This document shows, in pieces, positions 11,638-24,000 of a stretch of 64,000 nucleotides of DNA (positions are counted from its first letter, which is position 1; each line of letters starts with the position of its first letter). The stretch spans positions 930,001-994,000 of the forward strand of contig NC_057317.1 of NCBI RefSeq assembly GCF_000687475.1, in the 5' to 3' direction. The DNA comes from Ustilaginoidea virens. Lineage: Eukaryota > Ascomycota > Sordariomycetes > Hypocreales > Clavicipitaceae. A model generated the notes under the pieces. The model was not told where the DNA came from. It saw only the letters and a program-made list of their open reading frames with translations, and ran no database searches. A program made the position numbers and the translations under genes.

Positions 11638-12902
11638 CGCCTTGTCAGCACAGATAGGCCGAAAGCATCGGTGATGCAGGCATGTCTCAGCGTCCGGCCG
11701 GGAGGTCACGTACCCGCCCATGTGCTTGTACATGTACTTGTACATGTACTTGCCCGATTGAAGGCTGGATGGAAACCAGGCGGAATCGGAGCCGCTGGAT
11801 TGCCAATTGCAACGCAACCCCCCGCCCCTTGCTGGTGCTTTGCGACGCCGTCATTCGGTTGGCGTCCGACTGTAGTCAATTATGTGGGCTAAAAAACAAT
11901 TTGATCGATGCCTGTACGTGGCTGTGGCTAGCCACGGTACCTACCGGTAGCTAGGAGGTGCCTACCTAGGTACCCTACGTAGCCTATTGGCACAGTGACA
12001 ACTACGTCAGAGCTGGGCGCCTGCTTCTATCAAATTTCTCCTTCACAACCCCAGAGACCACCAGACCGTGACCCACAATTAACAACAGCAAGCTAAAAGT
12101 GGCCAAGTTTTGTTTTGGCTACCAGTCAAGTCAAGCCAAGTCACGCACGCACGCACGGTTGGGCGACATCGACCAAGCCGGGGCCTTTTTCAATGCGTTT
12201 TTCGGGACCCTTACCCCTTACTCGGTCCTGCATCCTTGGGAAAACCGTACAGTGTTGACGTCGACCAAGCACCAAGGCTCTCTGGCAGGCAGGCGCTCTA
12301 TCCGGAAATTCGGACGGCTGCAAAAGGCAAGCGAGGCAACGATGATGGAGGTGAGTGAATTCACGGCAAAAACCATGGAAATGAAAAAAAAAAATGGAAA
12401 TAAAAAGCGACAAAGACGACAAGAGAGTTGTATAGAATCGAGGCTGGAATTGGACAACCGTACACATTTCCAACCCAGGAGGGCTGTTGACGAATATGGG
12501 GAACCTGATGTCATGGCAAAACGCAGGCATGAGGGAAATCAGGAATCACAATCACAATCAGAACCAGCGGGAAAGAAGCATTTCTTGGCCCGCCGTCGCC
12601 GCAAAAGTCTGGTCCGAACAGGGACAGCCGGCAAACGCCCACTGCCATGAGCAGCGTCGTGGCGTCGTAGGAGGTCGGCGCGGTTGGCTTGGCTCCCGAT
12701 CAAGTCGACGGCGGAATGGTCGCCGTGCGAGCCTGGCCAATGGGGCCGGGGTATCGGGGAATCTACCGAGTACGTACCGGGGAGCACGCACGGGGCCCAT
12801 ACGCCCATACGCCCGAGCCCGTCCGTACTCGGTAGTCTCGCCTTGAGTCAATTGTTCAACTGTGTTGCCGTGCCTGCCACTTCTGGCTGTTTAGCAGCAC
12901 TC

Positions 12903-12970
12903 CGCAACGCACCGCAACGCACCGCAACGCACCGCAACGCACCGCACCGCAACGCACCGCACCGCAACGC
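12903..12970. repeat. (CAACGCACCG)n decamer minisatellite
   Basis: Alternating CAACG and CACCG pentamers form a decamer array of about six copies with small irregularities at its right end. Confidence 0.85.
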
Positions 12971-13285
12971 AACCCGATGCAGCGCAACCCGACCCGACCC
13001 GAATAGAATGCAGGGTGACCGCTGACAAGAGCGAAAAGGCCAGCCAGACGTCGTTGTTGTTCCCTCACGGAAGTCAAGTTGGGGTTGCGCGCCGATTGCT
13101 CCCTTGAGGGCATGCCATGCCGTCGACAACGGCGCGTGGGTGGGTGGCTCCTGCCAAAGTCAAGTGGCCCCCCGCCCACGCTGATTTGTTGATTTTGCGC
13201 CAACGGCATGGCATGGTGGCAAAACTTCCAGCTAGGCCGACTTGGCCAACCTGACTTTATCTGGAATCGGGGGGGGGCGGCTTTC

Positions 13286-13310
13286 TTTTTTTTTTTTTTT
13301 TTTTTTTTTT
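13286..13310. repeat. Poly-T tract (T25)
   Basis: Twenty-five consecutive T. Confidence 0.9.
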
Positions 13311-13550
13311 GCCACCCAGAAAAAGTGCCGTGGACCTTATCGCGCGAGGCGACAAGCTCTGCGGCTTAGCGTGCTGGTCAAGTAGCACGCAGCCACGCAA
13401 CCCGTGGAGGACAAGGTTACGACGAAGCTCTCTCTCTCTCTCTCTCTCCAAGCTGTTTGGTCGCCGAGCGCTGTCCTGTCCTGTCCGTCTTGCCCTGGCA
13501 TCACCTGGAACCGGAGCGGTAGCTGCGGAGCATGCGGAGCAGGCCAGGAT

Positions 13551-13576
13551 AGAACAAGAACAAGAACAAGAACAAA
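13551..13576. repeat. (GAACAA)n repeat
   Basis: About four hexamers of AAGAAC. Confidence 0.8.
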
Positions 13577-14020
13577 AAAGCCGCCTGGCCAGGCCCACGG
13601 TTGCGCGGGACGCAGAACACGGTGCACGGTGCTAGTACCCGGTACACGCACTGTCCCGCCACCCACGCATCTTTTGCCGTTTCCAGCAAAATGGATCGCA
13701 GAGGGCTCCCAGGGGTCTCAGTGCCCCTGGCGTACGGGAGCAAAACAATGAGCGAATCTGGCCCCACCATAATCCATAATCCTGCTTGCGCTTGGAGCAA
13801 GACCCCCCTTGTCGGTGATGTAAAGGTCCCGGGTTGAAGAAAGGAAGCAAGTTGGAAAAAGCTGCGACTTTGAACACGGGTCGGGTCGACAACGGGACGT
13901 GATGATGCACACCATGCTGGCTGCGTCCGCAGGCCCTCACCGCTTGATGCGCTGAGCGTGCACCCGCGTGATTTCGACATTTGGACGGCAACAACCAAGT
14001 CTCGTCTCGAGGTCAGAGGT

Positions 14021-14057
14021 CAGGACAGGACAGGACAGGACAGGACAGGACAGGACA
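14021..14057. repeat. (GGACA)n pentamer repeat
   Basis: About seven perfect pentamers. Confidence 0.88.
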
Positions 14058-14600
14058 CCACTTGGTCTCCCTCCCCTCTCAAGCCTGTTGTTGCCCGCAA
14101 AGAGGTACGTACCGCGGCTGCTCGGCGCGGCTGCACGGCGTGGCTGCTCGGCGTACCTCCTGGGCAAAATAGGCGCCTACCCCAATCTGGGTAGTGGCTG
14201 GGGCACTCAGCACTTACCCAGTACGGGATACGGATACTATACAGTTGCCGTTGGCGCAGCGCACCCTAGCCACATGCACCCTAGCCGGCCCCTCTCAGGA
14301 CTATGTGGACCCACCCCATCGAGCCTCCACCCTCCCACCCCACCCTCATTCAACGTCGCCCCGCCCAACCTGCGGTTGCAACTTGCCACTACCATTACCA
14401 TTCGCGTTCAAACAAACCCATCCACCCCCCCCCTTCCCCCCTCCCCCCCCCCCGCCATCCCCACCTTCTCCACCTTCCCTCCCCTAAGAAGGCTCCTTCC
14501 CTAAGAATAAAAAAGCCAACCGGACCTGCGCTAAGCCTCACGCGTCCAAAACCACCCACCCCAAGGCACACACCCCCTTGTCAGTTCTCGCTGCTGCAAC

Positions 14601-14648
14601 CCTACCTCGAGCCTACCTCGAGCCTACCTCGAGCCTACCTCGAGCCTA
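14601..14648. repeat. 11-bp tandem repeat CCTACCTCGAG
   Basis: Four copies of an 11-base unit centred on CTCGAG lie about 700 bases before the FlbC start codon. Confidence 0.85.
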
Positions 14649-15363
14649 CTTCCAGCCGACCTCCAGCCTCCAGCCAAATCTCCAGCCTACCCTCGACTCC
14701 TCCAGGCTGCCTTCGTCCCCGTCGTCTTAGCCCTGCCACTCCGAACCGCCCGGAAAGGATAATGGCTTGCCGATCCTGTTTCTGTTTATACCAAAGCCCG
14801 TCCATCGGACTCGTCACACACCCTGCCCTCCCACGCCCAGGCCCTACCCTCCCCATGGACCTTGGACGCCCACGGGGAACTCCACTGTTCCTCCCGTCAA
14901 GCCTGTTGTTGCTTGGAACTCGGGAACTGACGCAACCTCAATTCAGAGACCCGTGGGCACTTAAGACCTTCGCTGATCCCACCTCGGGCTTCCCGAACAT
15001 CCCAAGGATCTTTTTGTCTCTGATCTGTGTTACCGATTTGGCTCCCCCCCCCCCCCCCCCCCCCGCGCGCAGACAGTTGATCAAAGCCAACCATTACTCT
15101 GCTTTCCATGACCAAGCCTGCAGGCCTACAGATTCATGCGCCTCGCTCCGACTCTTGCCCTGCGTTTGCTCCCATATACGTGACGAAAGAAGAACAAGAG
15201 GAAGAGGAAGAACAAGAACAAGAAGAAAAAAAAAAAGACTGGGCGTCGACGAGACGGAACAAACGACAGTACACCAAAGCCGTTATAGACGCCGCATCAT
15301 AAGCATTGCCCAATCCTCCAATCTGCCCGTCGACGTCTTGACGTTTTTCGCTCCGTCATCATC
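14649..15363. other. Presumed promoter and 5' leader of FlbC
   Basis: Pyrimidine-rich sequence directly before the FlbC ATG, with a 21-base poly-C tract at 15044-15064. A Pro/Ser-rich open frame beginning at 14303 runs through it and ends at a stop overlapping the FlbC start (ATGA at 15364-15367). I treat that frame as non-coding, or at most as an upstream open frame. Confidence 0.45.
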
Positions 15364-16719
15364 ATGACCATGACTCTAGACGCCTCCCAACAGCAGCGCT
15401 TCGCGTCCCCTCTGCAATTTGCCTACCCATCGTCACACGGTCAACCTCCGGCCTTTTCAAACCCTTGGTCATCATCAAGCTCGCCTCAGAGTGCCCCCGC
15501 CGCGGGAAACCCTTTGTTCGTCGGTGGTCCTCAACATTCGGCCATCGGCTCCAGTGTCATGGCAGCAAAAGGTCCCGCTACTCGAGCCGGCTCGAGCAGC
15601 GCATCGTCCATGGCATCTTATGGTTCCATGTCCGTGTCCACGACAGGAGCAGGTACGATCTGAAAAAGAAAAAAAAAAGAGGAAGAAAAAAAGAGAGAAA
15701 GAAAGCCATGTTTTCCCGCGGTGGAACCCCAACCCACCGGCAACCCCGTCCCTTGTTCCACTAATAATAACCTGTTGTAGATCTGTTGAGCATGAACAGG
15801 ATGACCACATCCTCTGGGTATGGCGATGCCACATATGCAGCCTCTGCTTCCCCTGTCAGCGGCCCTTTCGCACCAGCCTCCACGGCCGCCTACGACACCA
15901 TTGGGTACGCACCAGCACCCATAAGACAACCTGCGTTTGGCCTCGGCCCTGAAGCCGATTCCGTTAGACGAGGCTTTCCACAACCGTACGAAAACACCCT
16001 GACACGCCTATCCCCACCGATCCTTGCTTCGATATCCGTCTTGTACTGACCACGGAGAGCAGCATGTCCTGTCAAGCGGATGAGCGCCGCAGCTTTGCTG
16101 ACGCTCTCGATGCCAGCCATGGCATGCTAGCCATGAGCCAAGAAACCCCTCGAAACATATATGGCACTCGGCATGATCGATCGTCGGTGGAATCATACGG
16201 GTTCCCCTCGACGCATTCCACGAGCTCGTCCATCTCATCCAGCGGCAACTTTGGCGCATATTACGGCGACTCCGTGTCGGATTATTCCTCGGCTGCTGGC
16301 TCCGACATCGAATCGGTACACTCGCGAACACTGCCCAGGCCACCAGGGCTCATGGGATCGCAACCACCTCCGGCGCCTCAGTCAATGATGGGTCAGTTCA
16401 GCTCAAAGATATCTTCGAGCACCCAGAAGAAGCACAAATGCAAAGTCTGTGACAAGAGATTCACTCGGCCAAGCTCTCTGCAGACGCACATGTACAGCCA
16501 CACGGGCGAGAAGCGTAAGCATCCATGACGACTGCTGCTGCCAGGTGACCAGACTACTGACTGGGGCGTGCTGGGGAGGGGGGAACTATAGCATTTGCTT
16601 GCGAGGTGGAAGGCTGCGGCAGACATTTTTCAGTAGTATCCAACCTACGTCGACACCGAAAAGTCCACCGAGGGGATGCCCGCTCAGACGCAGGGTCAGA
16701 GTATCATCAATCGGACTAG
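15364..16719 (+). CDS. flbC: C2H2 zinc-finger conidiation transcription factor, FlbC type
   Basis: A DNA-binding regulator; in Aspergillus FlbC activates the conidiation pathway upstream of brlA. Proposed exons are 15364-15652, 15781-15985, 16063-16514 and 16592-16719, giving 357 residues, close to Aspergillus FlbC. All three introns have GT donors and AG acceptors that join in phase, and introns 2 and 3 have CTGAC branch sites. The N-terminal 280 residues are Ser/Ala/Pro-rich and probably disordered. Two C-terminal C2H2 fingers follow: CKVCDKRFTRPSSLQTHMYSH (C-X2-C, about residues 289-311) and CEVEGCGRHFSVVSNLRRH (C-X4-C, about 318-340). The intron falls in the TGEKPF linker. The paired fingers and length fit FlbC well, but assignment to FlbC rather than a paralogue rests on recall of the family. 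Confidence 0.8.
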
Positions 16720-18360
16720 ATCCATCGTCAACAGTTGTTTTGCTTGCGTTGATGGAACTGTGCAGCCGCTGGCCGAACCAAAGCATAGAGGCTTTGAAAG
16801 CTATTAGGAAGCAGACTCGACACTTGGTGCTGGAAACCGTTTTTAGCGAACCATCCTTTTCACCTCTACACTAACCACCCGCCCCCCCCTTCTCCTCTTA
16901 CATTTTTTTTGCTTTTCTTTTCATTTCTTTCTTTTCCCCCCTCTGCAGCGACAGGAGATTTGTATGCACGCATGACATCTATGGAACGAGGAGGCCGAAA
17001 AAATGACTGGTGTTTGGTTTACTCTCACCGAATGACGGTACGAATGGCATTTAAGGCACATGGCGGTATATATGGTTTATTTTGATGCCACGCAATATTT
17101 GAACATGCGAAACGATGGTGTTATGGGGAGCGAGGGCGGAGGTGTGTTCTATTTTGTCAGATGCAAGGGACCTCGTCTCTCGTCTATCCATGGAAGAGCT
17201 GGGTTTTCTTGCATGCATGGCGCTGTGTATATGACATGATGTATGTTTTTCTCGCTTGGCTATCGGGCCGTGTTTGGAGGTCAAAGAGGTTCATGTTTTG
17301 GCACTGCCAGTGGTGGTCTCGGCGTTTTTGGACAAGATTTCACAGATGACTTTTCCTCTTCTTCCCCCTCTTTTTCTTTTACCTTTGTCCCAGGAATAGA
17401 TAGAGGACCCGCCAGCAGCGCAAATAGTAGGGAGACGAACGAAGCGAGGGCACGCGAGCACGCCTAGGTGACGGCCGCATGGCGAGGGAATACAGACGCC
17501 AAAGGGCAGAGGCTGTCCGTCAGTCAACTTGGCCCCGGGGTCTCTCCCTCCCTGTCCAGGGTCATGAATGCCCACTTGTCCCTCGACTCGCAGTCGACAG
17601 TTGATTGTGAACATGGTTCCCCCTGGATTGAGCCGGCCCCGGCCGTCCACGATCCGACTCCACGTTGCAAAGCAAGCAGCTCCGCGGTCGACAGCCCATC
17701 ACGCACCACGCACCACGCACCACGCACGCATATACTTTGCGAACCCGAAACACGACGCCCAAGCGACAATGCTGCTTCAGGACGGCGCCGAGGCCGCCGC
17801 GCCGCCTGCCGGGAAGGTTCCCTGGAAATTAGACTCGCGGGGGAGGGGGGGGGGTTCCTTGCAAAGGCGGTCGGCGCAGGGCACAGGGAGGCGCCGTCTG
17901 GCTGGGCGTTTCAGAGTCAAACATTTTGCTCATCTAATCTCATCGTAGGCTGGCTCAGGGGGGCTTTCCCAAAAAGTGACCAGGGGTGGTGGTGAAGGAC
18001 CACAAAAACAAAAAAAAAAAAAAACAACCCCCCATGGGAAAAAAGGGAGGGGGGAAAAGGCTGGGGAAAATAGATGGGGAGAGGGAGGAGAGGAGGAGTA
18101 GGTTGAGCGAGAGCTACATATGCAGGCAACTAACTGTAAGACGGAGAGGAGAGCCAGTGGGCCTCGGCCGGGTTTCCCGCCCCTCCGCGAGGAAGGAGCC
18201 AGGGCTGGGCGGTGCTGAGTGGCTCCTTCCTGCCGAGCCGGCAGCCCGTGGCGGCGGCGAGAAACGGCGGGCAGCAAAGAAACGGCGGGCAGCGGGAAGG
18301 CGCAGGCAGCGGGTGTGGCAGCGCGGCGGACGGTATTCTTTGAACTGATGGTATGCTTGC
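16720..18360. other. FlbC 3' region and gene-free tract
   Basis: Probably the 3' UTR of FlbC followed by non-coding DNA. It shows T- and C-rich runs near 16880-16945, short CACGCAC repeats near 17700-17730 and a G-rich run near 17844. I see no coding region that holds up. Confidence 0.45.
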
Positions 18361-18440
18361 TTCTCTGTTGCTGCTGCTGATGTTGTTGCTGTTGCTGCTG
18401 CTGCTGCTGATGTTGTTGCTGTTGTTGTTGCTGATGTTGG
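18361..18440. repeat. (TGC/TGT)n trinucleotide repeat
   Basis: About 24 imperfect CTG, TTG and ATG triplets. Translation gives only Ala/Thr or Leu runs, with no supporting gene. Confidence 0.8.
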
Positions 18441-18925
18441 TTTGTCGTCGTTTAGCCTGCCAAGAGGGGGGGTGTGCAGGCGAGGTATGTAGTCCAGAGA
18501 TTTGCTGGCCTGCGATTCGCTAGCCACGGTGTGCTGGCTGTCTCCTTTCCCCCAAAGTACCAGGTACCTCCCAACCCCGCGCGTCCCCCCGAAAAAGAAC
18601 AAAAGAACAAAAGAACAAAGAACAAAAAAGACCAAAAATCCACCATCTGTGTGCCTCCTGCCGCTCCGTAATTTCAAGACTCATCAATTTGGCCAGCTCC
18701 AAAACACCGACACCTGAGGAAGAAGCCGCCGCCGCCGACGCGCGGGCCCCAAACTCTTCCTCTTTTTTTTTTTTCCTTTTTTTTTTTTTTTTTCCCCTTG
18801 GTGGAGCCCTCTCGAGGGGAGGGGAAAGGGGGGTATGTATGCATGTCTTTTTTGTTGCGCGCGCCGTCTTTCTTTTTTTTTTTTTTTTTTTTTTCTTTTC
18901 AGGGTCCAAATTCGCGGGCACACGC

Positions 18926-18944
18926 CCCCCCCCCCCCCCCCCCC
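18926..18944. repeat. Poly-C tract
   Basis: About nineteen consecutive C, about 30 bases after a poly-T block of similar length. Confidence 0.85.
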
Positions 18945-19737
18945 GGCCAGGGCGCCGGCCCCGCCACCGGGGGCGCAGGATAGGATGGCTATCGTGGCGA
19001 TTGATTTCTGGCGCTTCTCGATGCCCCGCGGGGGAAACGGTCGGCACCTCTGACGTCAGCGGCGGGGGCCGTCGCCGGCGCGACCCACAGCCGCAGCCGC
19101 ACCGTCCGCAACGTCATTTTGCGGCTTTGCCTGTGGCCAGGGCCGGCGGGGCTGCGCTTTTTCGGGCGAGAAGCCCCTCAAAAAACCCCCCAGAGTGGGG
19201 CTGGGGGGTGCAATGCCGGCTTTTTTGCAAAGGAGGGGGGCGGGGGCGTGTCCTAAGAAAAGACGAATATCCCTAGCGCGGACGCGTTAGCCCCCATGAC
19301 GTCGGGGCACAAAAAAAAGAAAAGAAGAAGAAGAAGAAGAAGAAAGGAGGAAAGGAAGAAAGCAAGAAGACGAGAGGGCGGAAGATGAAACGAACGAAAA
19401 CGGAAAGTAAAGGCAGCGCAGAAGCAACCGCGGGCGTTGGAACCAGTCGGCTGGCTGGCTGGCTGGCTGCTGGGCACAAATACCTGCATGCGTGGATGCC
19501 ACGACATGCCCATGCCCCCCCCTCCAACAAAAAACTCTACTTCAAACCCGGATTGAGTTTTGCCGCTTCGCACCCACGAGTCTGCCATGCTGTGCTGTTG
19601 CTTTTTCCCCACCGTCTCCGAGCGAAACTTGCCGCGTGGGAAGCCGGGCGGGGGGGGAAATTCCAGGATGGGGGCCTTTTCTTGCACCCGCAAAAGGGCC
19701 AAGACGGCAAACTTGACACGTACGTTCATGTACACAC

Positions 19738-19754
19738 ATATATATATATATATA
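19738..19754. repeat. Short (TA)n repeat
   Basis: About eight TA units. Confidence 0.8.
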
Positions 19755-21047
19755 AATACACATGGAGGGCGAGGCCGGCAGTAGAGCGCGCGCTCCACAG
19801 GCCAAGGGCCAAGGGCCCCCGGCTGGACTCTACTTTCCCCATGCCAACTTTACGTCGAGCGGGAAACCTCGTCATCCTGTCCGGGAGCACGAGCCCTTGT
19901 GCACATGTTGCGGGCCCCCTTTCCGCGTGGGGCCTTGTCGGGGTCGCGAGGTGGAATCCTTGACTCGCGTGCTTCTCTGTCAAGGGCCAGGTTCAGCGGC
20001 AGAAGCGGGTTGGCCGTCTCCAGCAAAACGTGCTACATTACATGCTGGGGACATACATGCCGGGGACATGCTGGGGAACGCCAGAGATCGGCGGCGTGGT
20101 GCGGCGGAAGCCGGGCTGTTTGTTGGACAGGCTCGATGCTGGTTCCGTTGCAAAGTGCACGGGCAATCTCTGGCAATGGCTTCGTCATCGTCATCGTCTT
20201 CAACTTCGCACAACGGAACACACCCGATCGCGGCTGAGCCATCACCCATTTCCACATGCTCGATACGCCCCTCTACGGACCTTTGGCGTCAGGCTGCACC
20301 AAAATCTCGCATCCAGAGACTAAATCTGCCATCAGCCAACACTGGGAGCCACCAGCGTCGTCCCCATCGCCTACAGAGTCAACAACCCGAACGCGGCATT
20401 ACCATCCTCGGCGCTGAGTGCCAGCCCCTGACTCCTAGCTTTCCCTCACCAGCACTGCCTCCTCCTCCAAAGCCCTCCATTAAAACGAAAAATTCAGAGT
20501 AGTTCGAGAGTCTTTGTGGCGTAGACTTCGTTGGCATAGTGTACAACGGTCAAGGCAGGTTGGGAATAGTATGAAAAAGGAAACGCGTCTTTGCGGGAGA
20601 ACAACAACAAGGAAAAGGAAAAAAAAAAGAATCCGACGAGGGAAAAAACCCGTCCTAGTGCCAAGTGACAACGAGGAAATAAAAAAATAAAATGAAATAA
20701 AAAGGCATAAAAGGCCCGAAGCGGTACTTGCCACGACAAATTCGAGTCAATGGTGGTATGTAAAATGGCACAAACATTAACCAGCAGTCGTAACCTCGTA
20801 AAGAAAATGATGAGAAAATGCCGAGAGCGAGCAGAAGAGGCAAGCTTATCCGCCCAAAAGCCGGCCCAAATTTGCACAATCACCAGGAGAGAAAAGAAGA
20901 AAAGAGGGAGAAAAAGAGAAGAAGAAAGAGGAGGGAAAAGAAAAAGTGGAAGAGGAAGAGAAAAAGAAAAAAAAAAGGAAAGGTAAGGAACCCAGCTCTG
21001 GTTGGGTTTGGTTTGGCAAGTAAAGTTCCCCCCAAGGAACTGGCACG

Positions 21048-24000
21048 CTATACGAGAGGTGCTGCCCCAGGACGGCTTCGGCCTAGCGATTCCAAAAGTT
21101 GCTGAGGCGGTATCCGCTGAATGCCGCTTCCTCTGTCGACCATGGACGTCGGAGCCGGCGTGTATCCTTCTCGCTTCTTTCTCAGCCTGTCCAGGATGAT
21201 GCCGGCCACAACCAGCAAGAGAATTAGGCCCAGTGCAATGGCCAGGCCGATGAGGACAATAAACACAAGGGGCATGTGGCCGTCGTCCGTCGAGAAAAAA
21301 TCATCCTTTTGCGTAAAGATCTTGGCCATCGTTCCCGGTGTCCTACCCCAATGGGTCGTGAGGGCATAAGGCAGATAGTGTGTTCCGTTGAAGATGGCGG
21401 CCGACGCAATGCCAACCCCGGGAATCATAATCGAGCCAGTCAGCATCAGAACCTGGTTTTCCTTGAGCAGGTCGCTCTTGTCGTGGCTCTTGGTTAGGGA
21501 GAAGACCTGGAGGCTGCGGAGGACCGTGTCGGCAGGCAGCGTTTGGTTCGCCGACATCCACCTGCTTCCGTCGTATTTTATCAGGTAGACAGACCCGTCC
21601 TTTGATGATTTGCCGGCAATCCAGACTTGGCTCCCGTCACGAGAGGCAGGCGTCATGACCTGCACTGGGCCGGGAATAATGTCGGCGCCTGCAAAGGTTG
21701 ACCACGTCTCCTTTCTCACATCGTAGCCGACCAGAAACTGCTTGCCCCCCTGGTCCGCCGCCAGGTCGCCTCCGACCACGAGGCTCGTCTTGCTGGCCCA
21801 CAGCAGCCCCGTAACCTCCCCGGAGAAGCCGTTCCCTGGCTGCGCCCATTGCTGCGAGTTGGCGTTGTAAATGCAGAGACCCTGGCAGCTCAACGCACCG
21901 GCCCTGTCGAACGAACCGCCCACGTAAATTTCGCTGCTGTCGGGACGGACAGATATGGCTGTTACGGTGCCGTTTTTGCCCGAGATGGGAGCAGGTTGAC
22001 TGCCGAATGACTTTGATGAGAGATCATAGCATACCAGGCCCGAAACCTGAGCGCCGTTGACCGCACCCGTGACCATCCCTCCAGCATACAGCACGCTTCC
22101 ACTCAGCGCCACGGCCACGAAGGTAGAGTTGGCCGAGATGCCGGAACCCAGACCACTTATCGACCCGCCATTTCCCCCATCGATCAGCATCAGGTTGTTG
22201 ACCGTAGATCCGTTGGCAGCCTGTGCCGCGAAATGGCCGGCAAGAACAGTAATGTTGCTGTTGTCAGCGCTGTAAAAAGTTCCAGTTACCACTCCTTGGA
22301 GCGTACCGTTGGACACGTTCTCTCTGCGGTCCAGCGTGGTTGTCGTCGACCTTGCCGCAGGCTCGATTTTGAAAGGGAAGGCGCCCAAGCCCTGCGAGTC
22401 GAGAGTTGCAGCATCTTGCGCGCCAAGCTGTGCCGACGATAACGCTCCAGCAAAAAGTTCGCCCTGGCCCGATACATTCTGGAGGCTTGCGGTGAGAACC
22501 CCGTCAAAGGTTGGCAAAGGCTGATCCAAGTTCTGCAACCAGTTGCTGCGAGAAGGAATCCAGACAGCGAAGCCATCTACCCGAGAAGCTTTGCTTCCGT
22601 TGAAAGCCTTGCATTCCGAAAACGACCCGCTTAGGCTGATGGCCGTTTCCGGGGTGGAAGTGCTCAGGTTAAGCTGCATAGGCACCACATGATGCACGAC
22701 CCCGTCGACCCCGCCTCCAAGCGGGCTCCATGAATTGGACTGAATATTGTATACGGCAACATGGTTCAGCTCTTGGTTCTTGTCCAGGGTTGCGTTGAAG
22801 CCCCCGCCCACGAAGAGACTCGTGCCTTGGAGATGCATGTCGATAACCGGCCCGTTTAGACCGCCGTCGAGCGAAGTCGCCTTTTCCGTGCCACCAGAAA
22901 CAGCCAAAGCGTTCACGAAGCTCTTGGACGAAAAGTTGCCACCCACAAAAAGTGTGTCGCCTGACGTGACCAGTGACTTTACTGCCGAATTGCGCCCAAA
23001 CTCGGAGCCCAACTTGTTGATTGCGGAATTCTCCAGCGTGGACAGCACATCGGCCGTCTTCTTGGCCGGGTCGAAATCATAAAGTCCGTTGAGCCCGCCA
23101 GTCGACTTGGTGAGAGTGAACCCAACTCTCTGAGCAACAACCATGAGTGAGCGGACATCTTGGCCAGCTAGGGGTGTGAGTGTGACCGTGGGCTTGAAAG
23201 TGTCCGAACTCTTGTCAACGTAGCCAAAGTAGATTTGATCGTACTTGTCGTAGTAGTTGGTTTGATACAATGTGGTGCTGAAGCCGGCGCTGACGGCGCC
23301 GGCTGACATGACACCGGTGACGTTGACTCTGCCTCGCGTGGAGCAACTACCGTCCGGCATGCACCCCGGCGTGTACATGTTGACGGTGTAATTGCCGGAT
23401 TCCACAATGTTCGGCGTGAAGACGACGGAAGCCGAATTGCTGTTGATGTCACCCGTCAGGCTTGCTGCGAGATAGTCGGCGTTGCTTTGCATGGATGGGG
23501 ATTGTTTCCAAGGTCCGGTGGCAGTTGCAGTGGACGGGAACTGAACCCCCCTGCACTTTGGCTCGTTGAAGTCGGCAATAGCGTACGCGAATATGTCATC
23601 CTGAAAGAGCTCCATCCCGGAAAGGCCCGCCCCGGCACCATACCAGTCTGATATCGCAATCTGGAAGCTGTTCATACCCACCTTGTTGACAAAGTGAAAG
23701 TCTTGAAATGTCACGCTGTCGTTATGGCTGAGGGGACATTCGCTGGTGCAGGTGGCGGTATTGCCGGTGGAAGGGTCGACGTAGGTGAAGTTCATGATGC
23801 CATTTATGGGAAATGCTAAGAACCGAAAAGTTTTGGTGCCGCGGCCGTCTTGACGGGTGTTGTAAAGCCTCAGTTTGGTAGGCTGAAACCCGAACCCGAA
23901 TTTTGCCTCCCAAGTGGCGGGCACTCTGTCACCAGCCAGCCAAGTACTGCCAGGTCCGTCCTTTCCCGCAGAGCATACGATGCTTTTTGGGTCTTTGAAC

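Larger units (their letters stand above)
9321..14600. other. Gene-free tract, part 2: dense simple repeats upstream of FlbC
   Basis: No convincing gene; candidate open frames translate to Phe-Cys, Arg or Pro runs or lack any family signature. It opens with a cluster of TACCTAGGTACC-type palindromes (9332-9425 and 9510-9540) and then holds the hexamer, pentamer, trinucleotide and decamer arrays listed separately. It may include distal regulatory sequence for FlbC, but that cannot be shown from sequence alone. Confidence 0.45.
18441..21047. other. Gene-free tract between FlbC and Rax2 (right part)
   Basis: Low-complexity DNA with poly-T blocks (18763-18793 and 18870-18894), a poly-C block (18926-18944), GAA triplets (19325-19346), a GGCT tetramer array (19449-19468), a TA run (19738-19754) and a purine-rich AAGAGGAA tract (20890-20985). 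The open frames found are mutually overlapping and compositionally biased. The last few hundred bases are likely the Rax2 3' UTR. Confidence 0.45.

Noticed and set aside
12099..12650. A 183-codon plus-strand open frame
   Set aside because: No family similarity, a basic low-complexity tail, overlapping frames of similar size on the other strand and no clear splice or start context.
18114..18677. A minus-strand frame with Ala/Thr repeats
   Set aside because: The repeats come directly from the TGC/TGT microsatellite; no other part resembles a protein family.
19762..20502. A 246-codon plus-strand open frame
   Set aside because: Biased composition, no motif, and an arbitrary start next to a TA repeat.
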